Source: Siderastrea siderea (Eukaryota; Cnidaria; Anthozoa; Scleractinia; Rhizangiidae). Taken from it: 64,000 nucleotides of DNA. Below, in pieces: positions 45,599 through 56,488 of the stretch. Made by a program: the position numbers and the translations under genes. Every line of letters begins with the position of its first letter. Position 1 is the stretch's first letter. The DNA lies in NCBI GenBank assembly GCA_964030785.1, contig OZ034968.1, positions 37,579,186 to 37,643,185 on the forward strand, in the 5' to 3' direction. The notes under the pieces were generated by a model that saw only the letters and a list, made by a program, of their open reading frames with translations, did no database searches and was not told the origin of the DNA.

Positions 45599-48038
45599 AA
45601 ATGCACGATGCACTGGGTTCTCGTTTGCGGTTACGGTTCAGAATGCTACAACTGAAAACTCCAGTATTTTGCGGTTTGTAAGCAAAAGCAAGAGTTTATA
45701 CCGACTTTCCTGTTGTTCTACTCATACACTTTTGCATTAAGGGGTTTGTGCACTTGCAACAAAGGTAAAAACTAGTACGAAGATGGAAGCCGCTGGCGTT
45801 TGTTTTGTGTTGCTTGTGTTGGATTAAAAGTGTGCATTGTTTGAAGGGTATGAAGAGCGACAGGACGATGACTAAAACCGTAATACTACACCAGAATTTA
45901 TTCCTTACATCAGAAGAGTTGACTCGAGTTGCTCTACTTCCCACTGGGATCAAATTCAGAGAAACAACAACGCCATCACGAGAGCTACAAAACAGCTAAT
46001 TCCAGTAGGAATGTTTGCGGTTTTGCATGATCTGGAAAACAGAAGTTGAAGTGACATTAGCATCGTTACAAGTCGAATGGCGTTACGAGTGCTTGTTGAG
46101 AAAGAAAAAATTATCACACTCTCCCATTTTCTGATTTAAGCCGCCCAAGTTTCGAAAGGCACGTTACATAGCTTAATGCAACTACAACCCAAGAAATAAG
46201 CTTATACTAAACAGCCGTATCATAAATTTGTTAATTGGTTTCTGAAGAACAACTTCATCTCTTAGAGTCGCCTGTAGTTATCGGTTTTTCCTTTTTGCAA
46301 CGAATCCGACGTAACGCAAAGTTTTATATTTCCAAATCTCTTGCAGTACTGCGGACTGATGCAGGACCGTTGTGATCTGCATTTAGCTCTTTTAAAGTTA
46401 CTTTCATTTCTCCATTTTGAATAAACTCCTCCTGCCTGAATCCTAGAGTTGTTCTCAAATTTGTTCCTTTTAATTATACCAATTTAAATCTTCTTGAAAT
46501 TGCGTGAGAAATTACACATTTTCCTCTCTTTGCTCTCTGTCTGTAAAAGACGATTGATTGCGAGTTTTAAAGCACCTGGTCTGGCAAAGGTCTGGAAATT
46601 GAATTGAGAAAAAATAAACATATCAATATTTGCCTAAATAACCATTGTTCCTGCAATAACCCTTCCAATCCAAGTTAGTCAAGTGAATTATCCACTTAGA
46701 AAGACGGGCTAACTAATAATTATTTTTACTTTACTTTACTTTACTTTCCGTGGTGAATAAAGCAAGCGAAAGTGTCGTTTCCACAGCGGTCCGCATGTTG
46801 TTTTCGCTTGGCCTGAATTTCAGGTCAGTTTTGCCTTTTGAGAAGAACAGTTAATTTTCTGCGGCTTTTGACTACGAGCTTTTTGCTGTTACGATGACAT
46901 AAGGAAGCTCCAAATTCCAAAAAGGCCTTTTCATTCATCTCCCGGTATGTGGAAAATTGTACAAACCTGCCTATTTCCAGTTTGAAGAATCAGCTGTGTA
47001 GTCCAACCATACAACGACTGCAAATCAAATTTGTCAAACATTCATGATGTATCTCTGATCTGATGAACAGAACCTTTTTTTCTCTAACCGATAAGACCAA
47101 TCTCGTTGAGATGCAACGACAATTTTGACAGCAGGCAATCACAGCTGCAGGCACAGCTCGAAGTTGGTGTGAATTAAAACCAGACATGAAGTACACGATG
47201 AAAACAAGTATGAAGTGACCGAACATCTTTACAAGGACAGAAGAAGGATTGTACCCGACGCTACTCAGAGCTGCTCAGTTAGTGGACATCCAAGTGATAA
47301 ACGAGGCCAAGCTGAGAGTGGAAGGGAGGTGAAGTTTCTCGTGAAAAATAATATTCACTAGGACAAGAGGAAAACTTTTACCTTCTCCTTCGCATTCAAG
47401 TCCAGTTAGCGAAGTCTCTCGCCGCAGAAAAAAGTTTTGAATGGATCCTGGTTGCTCATCCAGTCCATATAATTGCAAACAGATGTGACTTTTAATAAAC
47501 TGAAGTAAGGAAAGCGGATACTGTGAAGAAAACGCTGAAATAAAACCGCACTTCCACAGTAAAAACTTCGCTGATCACGCAGAAATCGAAGCGAAGAGCA
47601 CAAAATCTGCGTGACGTCAGGACACCACAGTTTTTCCCGCCTGCTGAATGCTGATTGGTTAATTCAAATTTCACCGTATGCAAGGATGGATCAGAACTTT
47701 GGGCCAAAAGTGGGATCAGTGATGGAAAAATATACCTCGTTACGACCCTGAATCACAAGTAATTTGTTTCAGTTAACAATAAGGAAATAATAGCTTGCTT
47801 CTACAAGTATGAAGAACCGTCATGAAGTTTGATAAGGTTAGTAGATAGCTTAGATTACGGCGCTATGCCTATTGAAAGTTATAAAGAGTCTTTTATACCC
47901 TGTTATTTAGTATGGATAGTCGAATTGAAATATCACGCAATAGACTTGCCCCAAGTCGCTCGTTCTGATTATGGAAGGCGCGCGCGTGGTCCACGAGCGT
48001 TAAACAAAATGGCGGCCGGGCCACGCCCGTGAATCAAA
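45599..48038. other. Gene-free stretch
   Basis: No domain recognised on either strand. A few short TTTAC units occur at about 46727-46747. One minus-strand frame at 47226-46990 (78 codons) opens with a hydrophobic leader and is Cys-rich, but nothing else supports it. A GC-rich patch begins near 47975. Confidence 0.4.
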
Positions 48039-48156
48039 ATGGCGGCTGGTTCTGCGGAACAAGCGCGCATCGTAGACTTCACTGATATTCGTAGCGCTCG
48101 TGAACAGTTATCGTGCACAGTAGACGAACGTACATTTCATCCCTTATCTCCACAGG
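48039..48156 (+). CDS. Possible first coding exon of an unidentified gene
   Basis: An ATG in CAAAATGGC opens 39 codons (start MAAGSAEQARIV) and ends at a CAGG|GTAATC donor in phase 1, inside the only GC-rich, CpG-containing patch nearby (about 47975-48160). An upstream AAAATGGCGGCC 34 bp earlier is a near duplicate of the start region but soon hits a stop. I do not recognise the protein and could not find a second exon downstream on this strand; the next 0.6 kb is plain and then the minus-strand CAP gene begins. It could equally be a repeat fragment. Confidence 0.25.
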
Positions 48157-48797
48157 GTAATCACTGTTGTCGTCCTCTATAAAAAATGCTAGCGACTTGG
48201 AGAAAGGATAATTTAATAAGCAGGTGAGCGAAGGAGTTCACTTCCTCGATGCATAGGCGGCGTGTGTTCGACTTCCAGGCAAAGGACTGTTACTATAGGG
48301 AAAACTGAAAAGAAAGAAATTTTTTATAAAAAACAGAGGGCTTGAACATTTTTCGAATCTTTCGAAACGTTATCGGGGGTCTACCCGGTAAGTTCTCTTA
48401 GAATAATTATTATTATTGATAGCATGTCCACATGTTTCATGGGTAATGAATACTATGTTGTCGGCATTGCGATTGGCAGAATACGTTTTTAAATAAATAT
48501 TTTATCCTACCTGTTTCCTTTTAACCATCGGATGAATACTATAACGCGATACGATAATAAATACCATATCCTCCGCTTGGCTTCAAAAATAATCTCGGAC
48601 TTAACCGCCTTCCCCCTCCCCCTTCCCCTCTTCCCTTAGAAGCTCTTAACTTTTCTCTCGGAACACTAATTGCAGCTACAACTGAGAAACCACGACCTTT
48701 ACTTTTAGCAATTTCATTGATTCATAGGTGGTTTGTTTCACTAAAAAAAGCTCTCATATTCCCTTTAATAAATGCTACTGGGAACTTACTTTGCTCT
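48157..48797. other. Spacer, nothing recognised
   Basis: No supported feature between the possible exon and the 3' end of the minus-strand CAP gene. Confidence 0.4.
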
Positions 48798-50643
48798 TTA
48801 CTTTGGAGCCAAGACATTTGACAAGTACTCTGCTGTGTTTTTAGGTCTCGCTGGAGGTGCATACAAAGCCACCACGTATGTAATGACCCCTCCGCCCTTC
48901 TTGTTCACCACAGCATACCCACACCCGATACTCTTGTACGACTTCCATACAAGCTAAAGTAATCAAGGGATCACAGATTATATAAAACAATGATTCAGCT
49001 TTCAAAATTTTCTGAAATGCTCTATGATTAAAACAAAACTAGACAGTTTTCGAAAAAACTGTTACATTATTTTTAATGATCTGTCCGCACTTTAAGAGGC
49101 ACCATTGGCTCTGAAGCCTTATAAGAATAAGATACATTTGTTTTCCTACTTTCTTTTTCGTTCACTTACATACGAATAATAGTCCGCAACGAATTCATGA
49201 TTGTCTCTTTGAAGATTTAATCCCAGCCGAACTCAGAAGATAAATTGGAGAAGCTGACTCGTCTCTAATACGTGATTACAGAAAAACATAAGTTATTTCG
49301 CCGAGGGATTGTGAAGCGACATAACTAACGCTAAGTAAAACCGCGCCGCGGTAATGGAATGGGACGAGCGAAACATTGCTCCATTTGCCCCGCGTAATTT
49401 ATTTCACCCCCAGACTCCCTTGGCTAAAACTGTCCCCAAGAGACTGAAAACGATTCAGGCAGAGAAGATGCCCACTGTTGCAATGACAGCGAAAAAATGA
49501 TAAATATAACATACCCGTAAGAACGTAAACATCATTCAGTACCTGAATAAAGTTTTTGTTTTTCGTACTCGGCTTTGGCCGCTGGAAGTTGTAGAATTTG
49601 CCTTTATCGTACCTTAGACCCAAAAACATCGCACGTAAAGAAAGGAAACACTGATTCGACAGTAATAGAAATATCTAAAGGAATGATAAATAAAAAATCG
49701 ACTTTGTATACTATGGTTACCACGGTGATATTGGATTCAGAATCAAAATGGCGTTTACATAGTTTGGTTTATACATTCAGGGAGCAATAAGCCAAGACTA
49801 GACCAACCAAAAATTTTAAAACAACCTTTAGAGCGACTTTAATGGACTCTCGTAGAAAGAACGCCTAAGTTGTTGCACTGGTCGATCATAACAGGCGCAG
49901 ACACGATGAAGCAAATAAAATGAAAGGAAAGGAAATACGAGTTAGCGCGGGAAAACTCGTGCGAGCATATCACTATTGGTTTTGTTTTAGATGCCTCTCA
50001 CTGGTTGACTTTGTCTCTGTTTCTGAGCATGGTTCTGTTTATTGTGCTGTACAAAGTGATTCTAATGTTTGAGTCTGTGGATGAAATCCTGAAATTTGAC
50101 CAATGAAAGCTACTGAACAGTACTTTTAACTGGTTCGTGCAGAAAAAGGTTATCCAAACGTTTGAGTTTGTGGATGAAATGTTTAAGTGTGTGATTCAAT
50201 ATTCCCTACATTCCGCACGATTATCAGATTCCACAAGTCATGCTGCATACCATCCCGCGAACTCGTTCCTTCTTTTCCGCTCAACGCTTTGGATGAGACA
50301 CTTAAGCGCCGGTCGTCTCAAGGGGCGTCCACATGGGAGGGGAGGGGAATAGCAGGGTCGCTGCGTCTGTATTTTTGTCAGCAGTGGAATTACAAAAGCC
50401 TATTTCCACGATTATTTTAATCCCAGGCTTTATCTTACCATTTTTCAACAGCGTCACTTATGGTCAGCGGAAAGTCGAATATGTCGTGATACAAGTTTTC
50501 GTCCACTCTAGCACTCCGCTGGGAATATTCCAGTTCAGAATCCACCTGAGCCATAAAAGTCGCCAAACGCTGCGCCTGTTTCTCCATTTCACTGCTGTCG
50601 TCTTCGGTACAAATTGTGTTGTTCTAAGCAATCCGAACGGATG
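48798..50643 (-). pseudogene. CAP/SCP-domain gene (GAPR-1/GLIPR2-like), probably disrupted
   Basis: Three exons: 50643-50439, 49612-49543 and 48953-48798 (TAA), all with GT-AG borders and matching phases. Exon 1 starts with SDCLEQHNLYRRR, the CAP opening helix, then meets TGA after RRRQQ. Compared with the plus-strand paralogue at 53165 about a dozen residues are missing and the frame is shifted, after which it is open to DAVEKW. Exon 2 gives YDKGKFYNF...KNFIQ and exon 3 LVWKSYKSIGCGYAVV to the end. The CAP1 His (HFTQ in GLIPR2) is Asn-Phe-Ile-Gln here, so the classical site is altered. An internal ATG in exon 1 (MEKQAQRLA) could still start a shortened protein. No signal peptide exon was seen; the GAPR-1 branch lacks one. 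Confidence 0.75.
50050..50190. repeat. Interspersed repeat with two 'gagtctgtggatgaaat' blocks
   Basis: Two partial units in tandem (blocks near 50070 and 50163), located in the first intron of the minus-strand CAP gene. Same family as 26495 and 43540. Confidence 0.6.
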
Positions 50644-53164
50644 CTGCCAAAAACGTAACTGTTAAATGAACGAAAGAAAGAGTTTTTTTCTACCTTCTTT
50701 CGGGCAATCTAATCGATCGGTGGTTACTACCACTTGTTCAACAAAAAGCCGGTTGTCTTTGGGTTCGAACAAAAGTTAAGAATACGCGGTACATATTTCA
50801 TGGGTGAAGGCCACAAGTGCACTCGGGTATAACCAACATTGCTCCAATACTGACCTGGTATTGCGCTATGTAATGGAATACCTACGTTCTGTATCATACA
50901 CCCACAAAGTATACCAGTACGAAGTTAACGTCTTTCATGCAAAGTCCTTTCGGTTGTCCCCAAAGTTTTGAGTTTATGGGATGGGGTGCTTTGCATAAGG
51001 ACGCTGACCAAGTAATAGTTTGTAGTTTTATTCAATTAAGACATTTTTTTTAATGATTAAGCATAATTATCCGAATATGATCATACAGCTTTTTGGGGGA
51101 TTACTCCAATGACTCGGGGAAAAGCAAGATTGTTGAGGCACATGCACAACGTAGGTCACTGATTAACAGGTTTTCAGAAGTCAAACACTAGCATTAACGC
51201 AAAAATATGAAACTTTGTCATGCGAAAACAAATGATGAGCAATATCATCGGTGCAAACGCTAGAGATACTCAACGCGCCCACGTGAACACGATGCCGTTA
51301 AGCTGTCGTTTTCACCTGAGTGCAAGACTTACTCTAAATTTTCACAAGAACAACACGCACACAAGCATATGAACGAAAGCACGAGAGTGACAGGATTTTT
51401 GTTAACATAAGAGATACCTGAAAACAAAACCAAAAACATGCGCTTACTTTGTAGATCATTGTCTTAAATGTAAATAAGCATTCTTGTCTTTTCTCCACTC
51501 GAGGAAAACCAACCTAAACTGGAGATTTTCGATCCAAATGACTCAAACATAGCAATCTTAATCTTACCATTTTGTAAAGCAACGTGGTAGCAAACGATAA
51601 GAATCCAAAAATATCGCAAGAAAAGCATTTTCTTCTTAGTTAGTTAGCTGTTAAACAAATCCACGATAATAAGGGTGCGTTATGAGAAACTATAACAAAT
51701 ACTATTGGATAATTTAAAAAGGAGATCACCACTATAACATTAACCCAAACATTGTGAAGAAAATACTCATTTTTGGATACTGCTTTTATAGTGTGACGAG
51801 TACGGCACAATTTTCCATGGCAACGTACGGGATTATAACAACCAAATAAGGAATATCTTGCAACATGACCGGTCAACAACAGTATTTTTTTGTCTGCTTT
51901 GATTTCTTTCCTTTCCCACACTATTTTGATCCGCCAAACACTTTCAATTCTGCATTTGCTGACTTATCTTACACAAAAACACATCGATCAGTTTCAAAAT
52001 AGAATCTATTGTTTTTATTACCATTATTATTTAACCATTAGCAGTTGTGGCTTGATTAAGAGTTGTTTATGAAGTGAGCAATTGCTGAAAGCGAAGCTTT
52101 TTTGAGGTAGAGCAGGTTGGATATGGCATTTTTAGATTTCATTTGTCTTCCCTACTTAACTTAGAAAAATCGTGTATCAGTCCAAACTAAAGGGTAACTA
52201 GATTACATAGTCGATCTTCCAAAGACCACCCAGTTGCTTCTGTGAGTTACTTTGAATCCTGTTATGTGGTTGAAATTTTAGTCTGTGAATGAAGTCCTAA
52301 GTGTGTCCATTCAAATATTGTACAGACCTTTCCAAAACTGTTGAGTCTGTATGGATGTGACCATTCAAGTTAAAGCTATATAGCTATTCGGAGCCGTACC
52401 TTTCTGTGATACTAATTATTATGCTACGTTAGGTTCTACCTTCTTACACTGTACTACGCCCGTTCAGTTTTGACAGCAATCTCGGCATATACGATGCGTC
52501 TGTTTTCATATCTTCGTCGCCTGCATGTTCCTTCACAGTGGTGAGTTTTAAACAGCAAGAGATGGTGGGGTGGATAAATGCAAAATTGGTAGGAAGATAG
52601 GAAGAAAACCAAAGGGTGATACCTCAAGGATCAAAGAAAACTCGAGAAAATACCAGGCCAAAACAAGAAAAAAGTCATAAACGTTTTCAAAAAAAATACG
52701 CTGCAAAAAATACAAGACAAAACGACAAAACGGAGAGTTTGCACTTCCGAAACAATTACTAGATAGCATGTAGCCAAAATTACGAGGCAGCATGCAAACT
52801 AACACACTGTGAATGCAGAAGCCAAAAAAAAAGTTCACTTCAGTATTCTATAATTCATAACATGAACTTAATGGGTAAAAGCAGTCGAAAAATTTGCCAA
52901 CCCACAAAATTGTGAATTTACCCCAAGAAGCCAAACATTACTGTGAAAGTGTGTTTCAGAACCAGAAGATCACTTAAAATAAACAAATTTAAAATATATC
53001 CATTTGTCGATAGGGATCGGTTTTTATTGCAGTTTTAAGTAAAATAGATAATTACCGGTGAGTAATTTGGGATAGCCCTCTTTACTTCTGAGTCCCTTCT
53101 TTAAAAAACTGTCTATTTGACGATTACATAACAATGCAAACTTCTACATCAACAGTTTTTGCAG
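50644..53164. other. Gene-free stretch between the two CAP loci
   Basis: Contains another copy of the 'gtctgtgaatgaagtcct' repeat at about 52255-52385. I found no 5' exon for either CAP gene and no other domain. Confidence 0.4.
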
Positions 53165-53665
53165 GCATCGAAACCGACTGCCTCCAAAAGCACAATTTCT
53201 ACAGACGCAAGCATGAGGCGCCTGCTTTAGAGTACAGCGAGAAACTCGCTAAAGATGCTCAAAAGCTGGCTGGTGTTTTGATCAAAACGAAAACCGAAAC
53301 AAACGATAAGGTGTCACGTGGCACTTATGACGTCAACTTCTTCATAGAAAGCTGGCCGACCGCACGAACAATCAGCGATGCAGTTGGGAACTGGTAAGGA
53401 GCGAAGGAGCATGGCGAAAATCATATATACGAGGGCCTCCGAGGATGAAACGAGAACTCCCGGGATTTTAAACCCTTTTTGGTTCATATTTTCTATGGCC
53501 ATACACATGCATTCCCATACAAATTAGACGAGGGTAATTTAGTCTTGCTAAGAATGGTTGAAATGATATCGCGATTTCGATTTTCGACTATTTGACTTCA
53601 ACGTTAGATTTTGTAAAAACGAAAACAATAAAAATATAAACTCAGGCTAAAAAATAATTCAACTG

Positions 53666-53751
<86 letters not shown>

Positions 53752-54790
53752 CTTTATTTCTATAGCGCTATTTCCTATTAATAGCTCAATAGCGCGTTAT
53801 AATAGAAAAATAATGAATTAAAAATACGTCGAATGATAATGAAAGGTAGCAAACTTAATTAATTACATCGTATATTATTAAGTAAAATTATAAGTTTACA
53901 TAGTGCTGCCACCAGGAAGCCACTCATTTCGTGCACCGGTCCTTCTTTGCCTAAGGGAAAGGGAATTTTATAATCCACCAACTGTATGTTTCAGAACCCA
54001 CACGAGATATTCCATTGGTTTATGTATCGATATAGCGGGTTTAAAACTGTTATTGAAAGTAAATGCCAGTCGTTCATGTCAGTAAACCGTGTCTCATGTG
54101 AACGAAACCCTAAAGAATGAAAGTTACCGAGAAGTGCAGAACACTCCCCAATGTTGAACACGCAAGCAAAACCTAAAACTGTTTGAATTTTCGTTTCGAG
54201 CTTAGATGCTCTTGAGGGTTAGACATATGGGATTTAATGTTGCCTCAGGTCTCCTCCAGTTGGTTCTAATAATTGAGGAGTCGATATCTTTCACTCTGCT
54301 AAACACAAACACGATGGTTGTTTCGGGTATAACGAGGGCAACTCCTACAACTACAGTGACCTACAAATCTCCACAAGTAACAACCGCTTCATTGAGGTAA
54401 GAAAATAAAACAAAAAATTGGAAGCGGCAAATATTTTGTGCGACATCGAAACGTTCTAAGGGACAGTGTCCAGGCTGGAATATTTTTTTTCCTTTTAGCC
54501 AAAGTCCGATAAGAATGGTAGTTTTACATTTAACCCTATTCAACCTTGGGGGAGCACAAAGTGCCAGCGCTGACTTTTGACGTCTGCGAGGTGTTTTTTT
54601 AATGTGCCAGCAAAAGCCACCAAATGTTGTGACGTTGACTAAAATTTATCTGGTAACAATTTGGTATGATATTTCATTGTTTATCAAGTCTGGTGTTATC
54701 ATGGCATCCATATTTTGCCAGGCAGTTTACTCGAAGAAGGAAGAGTGTATATGGGTACGCGTGGTTTGGCCGACTTTTACTCTTTTCGTT
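53165..54790 (+). pseudogene. CAP/SCP-domain gene copy with lost splice acceptor
   Basis: Exon 1 (53165-53393) is open: ETDCLQKHNFYRRKHEAP opening, YSEKLAKDAQKLA helix, ISDAVGNW end, TG|GTAAGG donor. Exon 2 is recognisable at 54327-54396 (70 bp, the same length as in the minus-strand copy): YNEGNSYNY...NRFIE before a GTAAGA donor, but the dinucleotide before it is GG where AG is required. A heavily decayed exon 3 may start near 54725 (KSVYGYAWF against KSIGCGYAVV). Between exons 1 and 2 lies a long (AAT)n tract. The gene probably no longer gives a full CAP protein. It is the inverted partner of 48798-50643. Confidence 0.65.
53668..53750. repeat. (AAT)n microsatellite
   Basis: About 27 uninterrupted AAT/ATA units, in the intron of the plus-strand CAP copy. 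Confidence 0.95.
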
Positions 54791-56220
54791 TCTTTTGTTT
54801 CTCCTGTTTTCTTTTCTTTTCTGTTTGTTTCTTTTCCGTTCTTTTCTTTTGTTTTACTTCTATTTTTGGAAAGAGGAAGCTAAATCGATTTGTTGCGGTA
54901 AAATCGAAAACCTGCTAGCAATACTTAGATAATAAGAAGCTGTAAAAATAGTAACCCGTATTGGTGCACTGAGTGATGTTTTAATTCACTTTCTGTTGTT
55001 ATTTACACATATACATAGAACTGTGTGCAACGACATAAAAATAAAACACTAATATCGTTTACATGTTGTGTGATTCAGCATATTTAGGAAATAAATTAAG
55101 TTCATTTTCTCCTTACACGTTTGTCCGTTTTTAAACACTAATCAACACGTCCTAAATGTGCGAGAGTTCTGACAATTCTTGCATATATTGTTAATTTAGA
55201 GCACTTCTTAATTCAACGTTCAGAGCACGTAAAGTGGTGCACATTAGATGAGATACGTCATCTAAGCCACACTTAAATATCTACCACTGACGATATCTCA
55301 CTGAAAGAAAATAAGATCCACACCAATACCCACATAATGCCATAAACATGAACGATGTTCACACTACCTTGAAAAACCAAACCTCAAAAAATCCACCTGG
55401 TTTGAGCCATCCTCGGAACCCAGGAGCAGATAGTGAGGCGAAGAAAAGTCGGAACGGGGGAAAAAACAAAACAGTGGAAGAAGAAAAGACAAGGCCCTTG
55501 ACTTTTCTTCGCCCGCTCTTTTTATTCTTTTTTCGCCCGTTTCGACTTTCCCTCTCCCCGCTATCTTCCCCTGGGTCTCCGATGATGGGCTTGACCTAGC
55601 TTGAAGGTGAATAAAGAAAGCGGACTCGAAAATAGATCGCCCGCTTACAAACGCATTTTCCACTTGTCTAATTTTCGTATTTGTTTTCTCGGGACTCTCG
55701 ATACGATACCTTGTGTTGGTAAATTGATTCATCATATTTTCCAGGGCAACTATCAGCCGATAGTTCTCCATAAAAACCAAACCCGCGAAGGTGGCTTCCC
55801 TCTCTAATTCATTTGTTATGAATTACACGATGGCTGTTTGTCATCATATTTTCTAAGATTTCTAGCAATCGTGTAAGAACTGTCGTTAAGGAAAAACCAC
55901 TGAATACAGCACATTTCATCTGGCCGACAACAACAATCGAAAACAACGTAATAAGCCAACCATGACTTACAGCAAATCCAAGCGCACGTCCAATTTTTAT
56001 TACGTTTATGTTTTACTCCTGTCTTGTGGTGAAGAAAACAGCAAGTTAAAAGGATGGTTTGATGAATGGCTAGAGCATGATGCAGGACTGCTTTGAGCCA
56101 ACAAAAAAGCTGAAACGCCCAAGAAAACATATTCCACATTAATCGAAATACTCTCTGTAGGAATAAGGAAAAACAATATCTGTTTAGACAGAAGTTCAAC
56201 TTTACACCAACCATGAGTAG
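54791..56220. other. Gene-free stretch
   Basis: Contains a T-rich tract with CTTTT and TTTCT units (about 54778-54870) and a MITE at 55407-55588, otherwise nothing recognised. The minus-strand 166-codon frame at 55816-56316 overlaps a MITE and shows no domain. Confidence 0.4.
55407..55588. mobile_element. MITE with CATCCTCGGAACCCAGG ends
   Basis: The left end 'catcctcggaacccagg' and right end 'cctgggtctccgatgatg' are inverted, with inner 'gcgaagaaaagtcgg' and 'gtttcgactttccc' blocks also roughly palindromic. Same family as 16779-16862. Confidence 0.7.
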
Positions 56221-56435
56221 CTTAACCCAAAGCCCTGATATAAAAATGCATATTCTCATTACTGATTTCCATACATTTGTTATGGAACTAGTAAAGAGAA
56301 TTTGTCTAAATATCAAGACATCATAACCTCAGTGATCACTTCCTTTATTCTTGTCACTTTAATGTTCAAACAAGTAGTGATCATGTAAAGAGAAATTTCA
56401 TTTTCATCAGGGCTTAGGGCTTAAAGGATTAACTA
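56221..56435. mobile_element. MITE of the 'taaccctttaagcccc' family, copy 6
   Basis: It begins TAACCCAAAGCCCTGATA and ends GGGCTTAAAGGATTAA. It lies about 55 bp downstream of the TTLL12 stop codon, so it is probably within or just past the 3' UTR. Confidence 0.65.
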
Positions 56436-56488
56436 GTCAACAAAGCCCGGGCAGTGAAGGTCATTCTAGTGCTCTGAGAGAATTGGAA

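Noticed and set aside
46990..47226. Minus-strand 78-codon frame with a leader-like start and several Cys, as a small secreted protein
   Set aside because: No paralogue, no splice or poly(A) context and no known Cys spacing. A leader-like start alone is common by chance.
48772..48957. Plus-strand 61-codon hydrophobic frame that looked like a membrane protein
   Set aside because: It is the antisense shadow of the last exon of the minus-strand CAP gene, which carries clear family motifs.
55816..56316. Minus-strand 166-codon Cys/Trp-rich frame
   Set aside because: Its start lies within a MITE, it contains no domain, and it is downstream of the TTLL12 stop.
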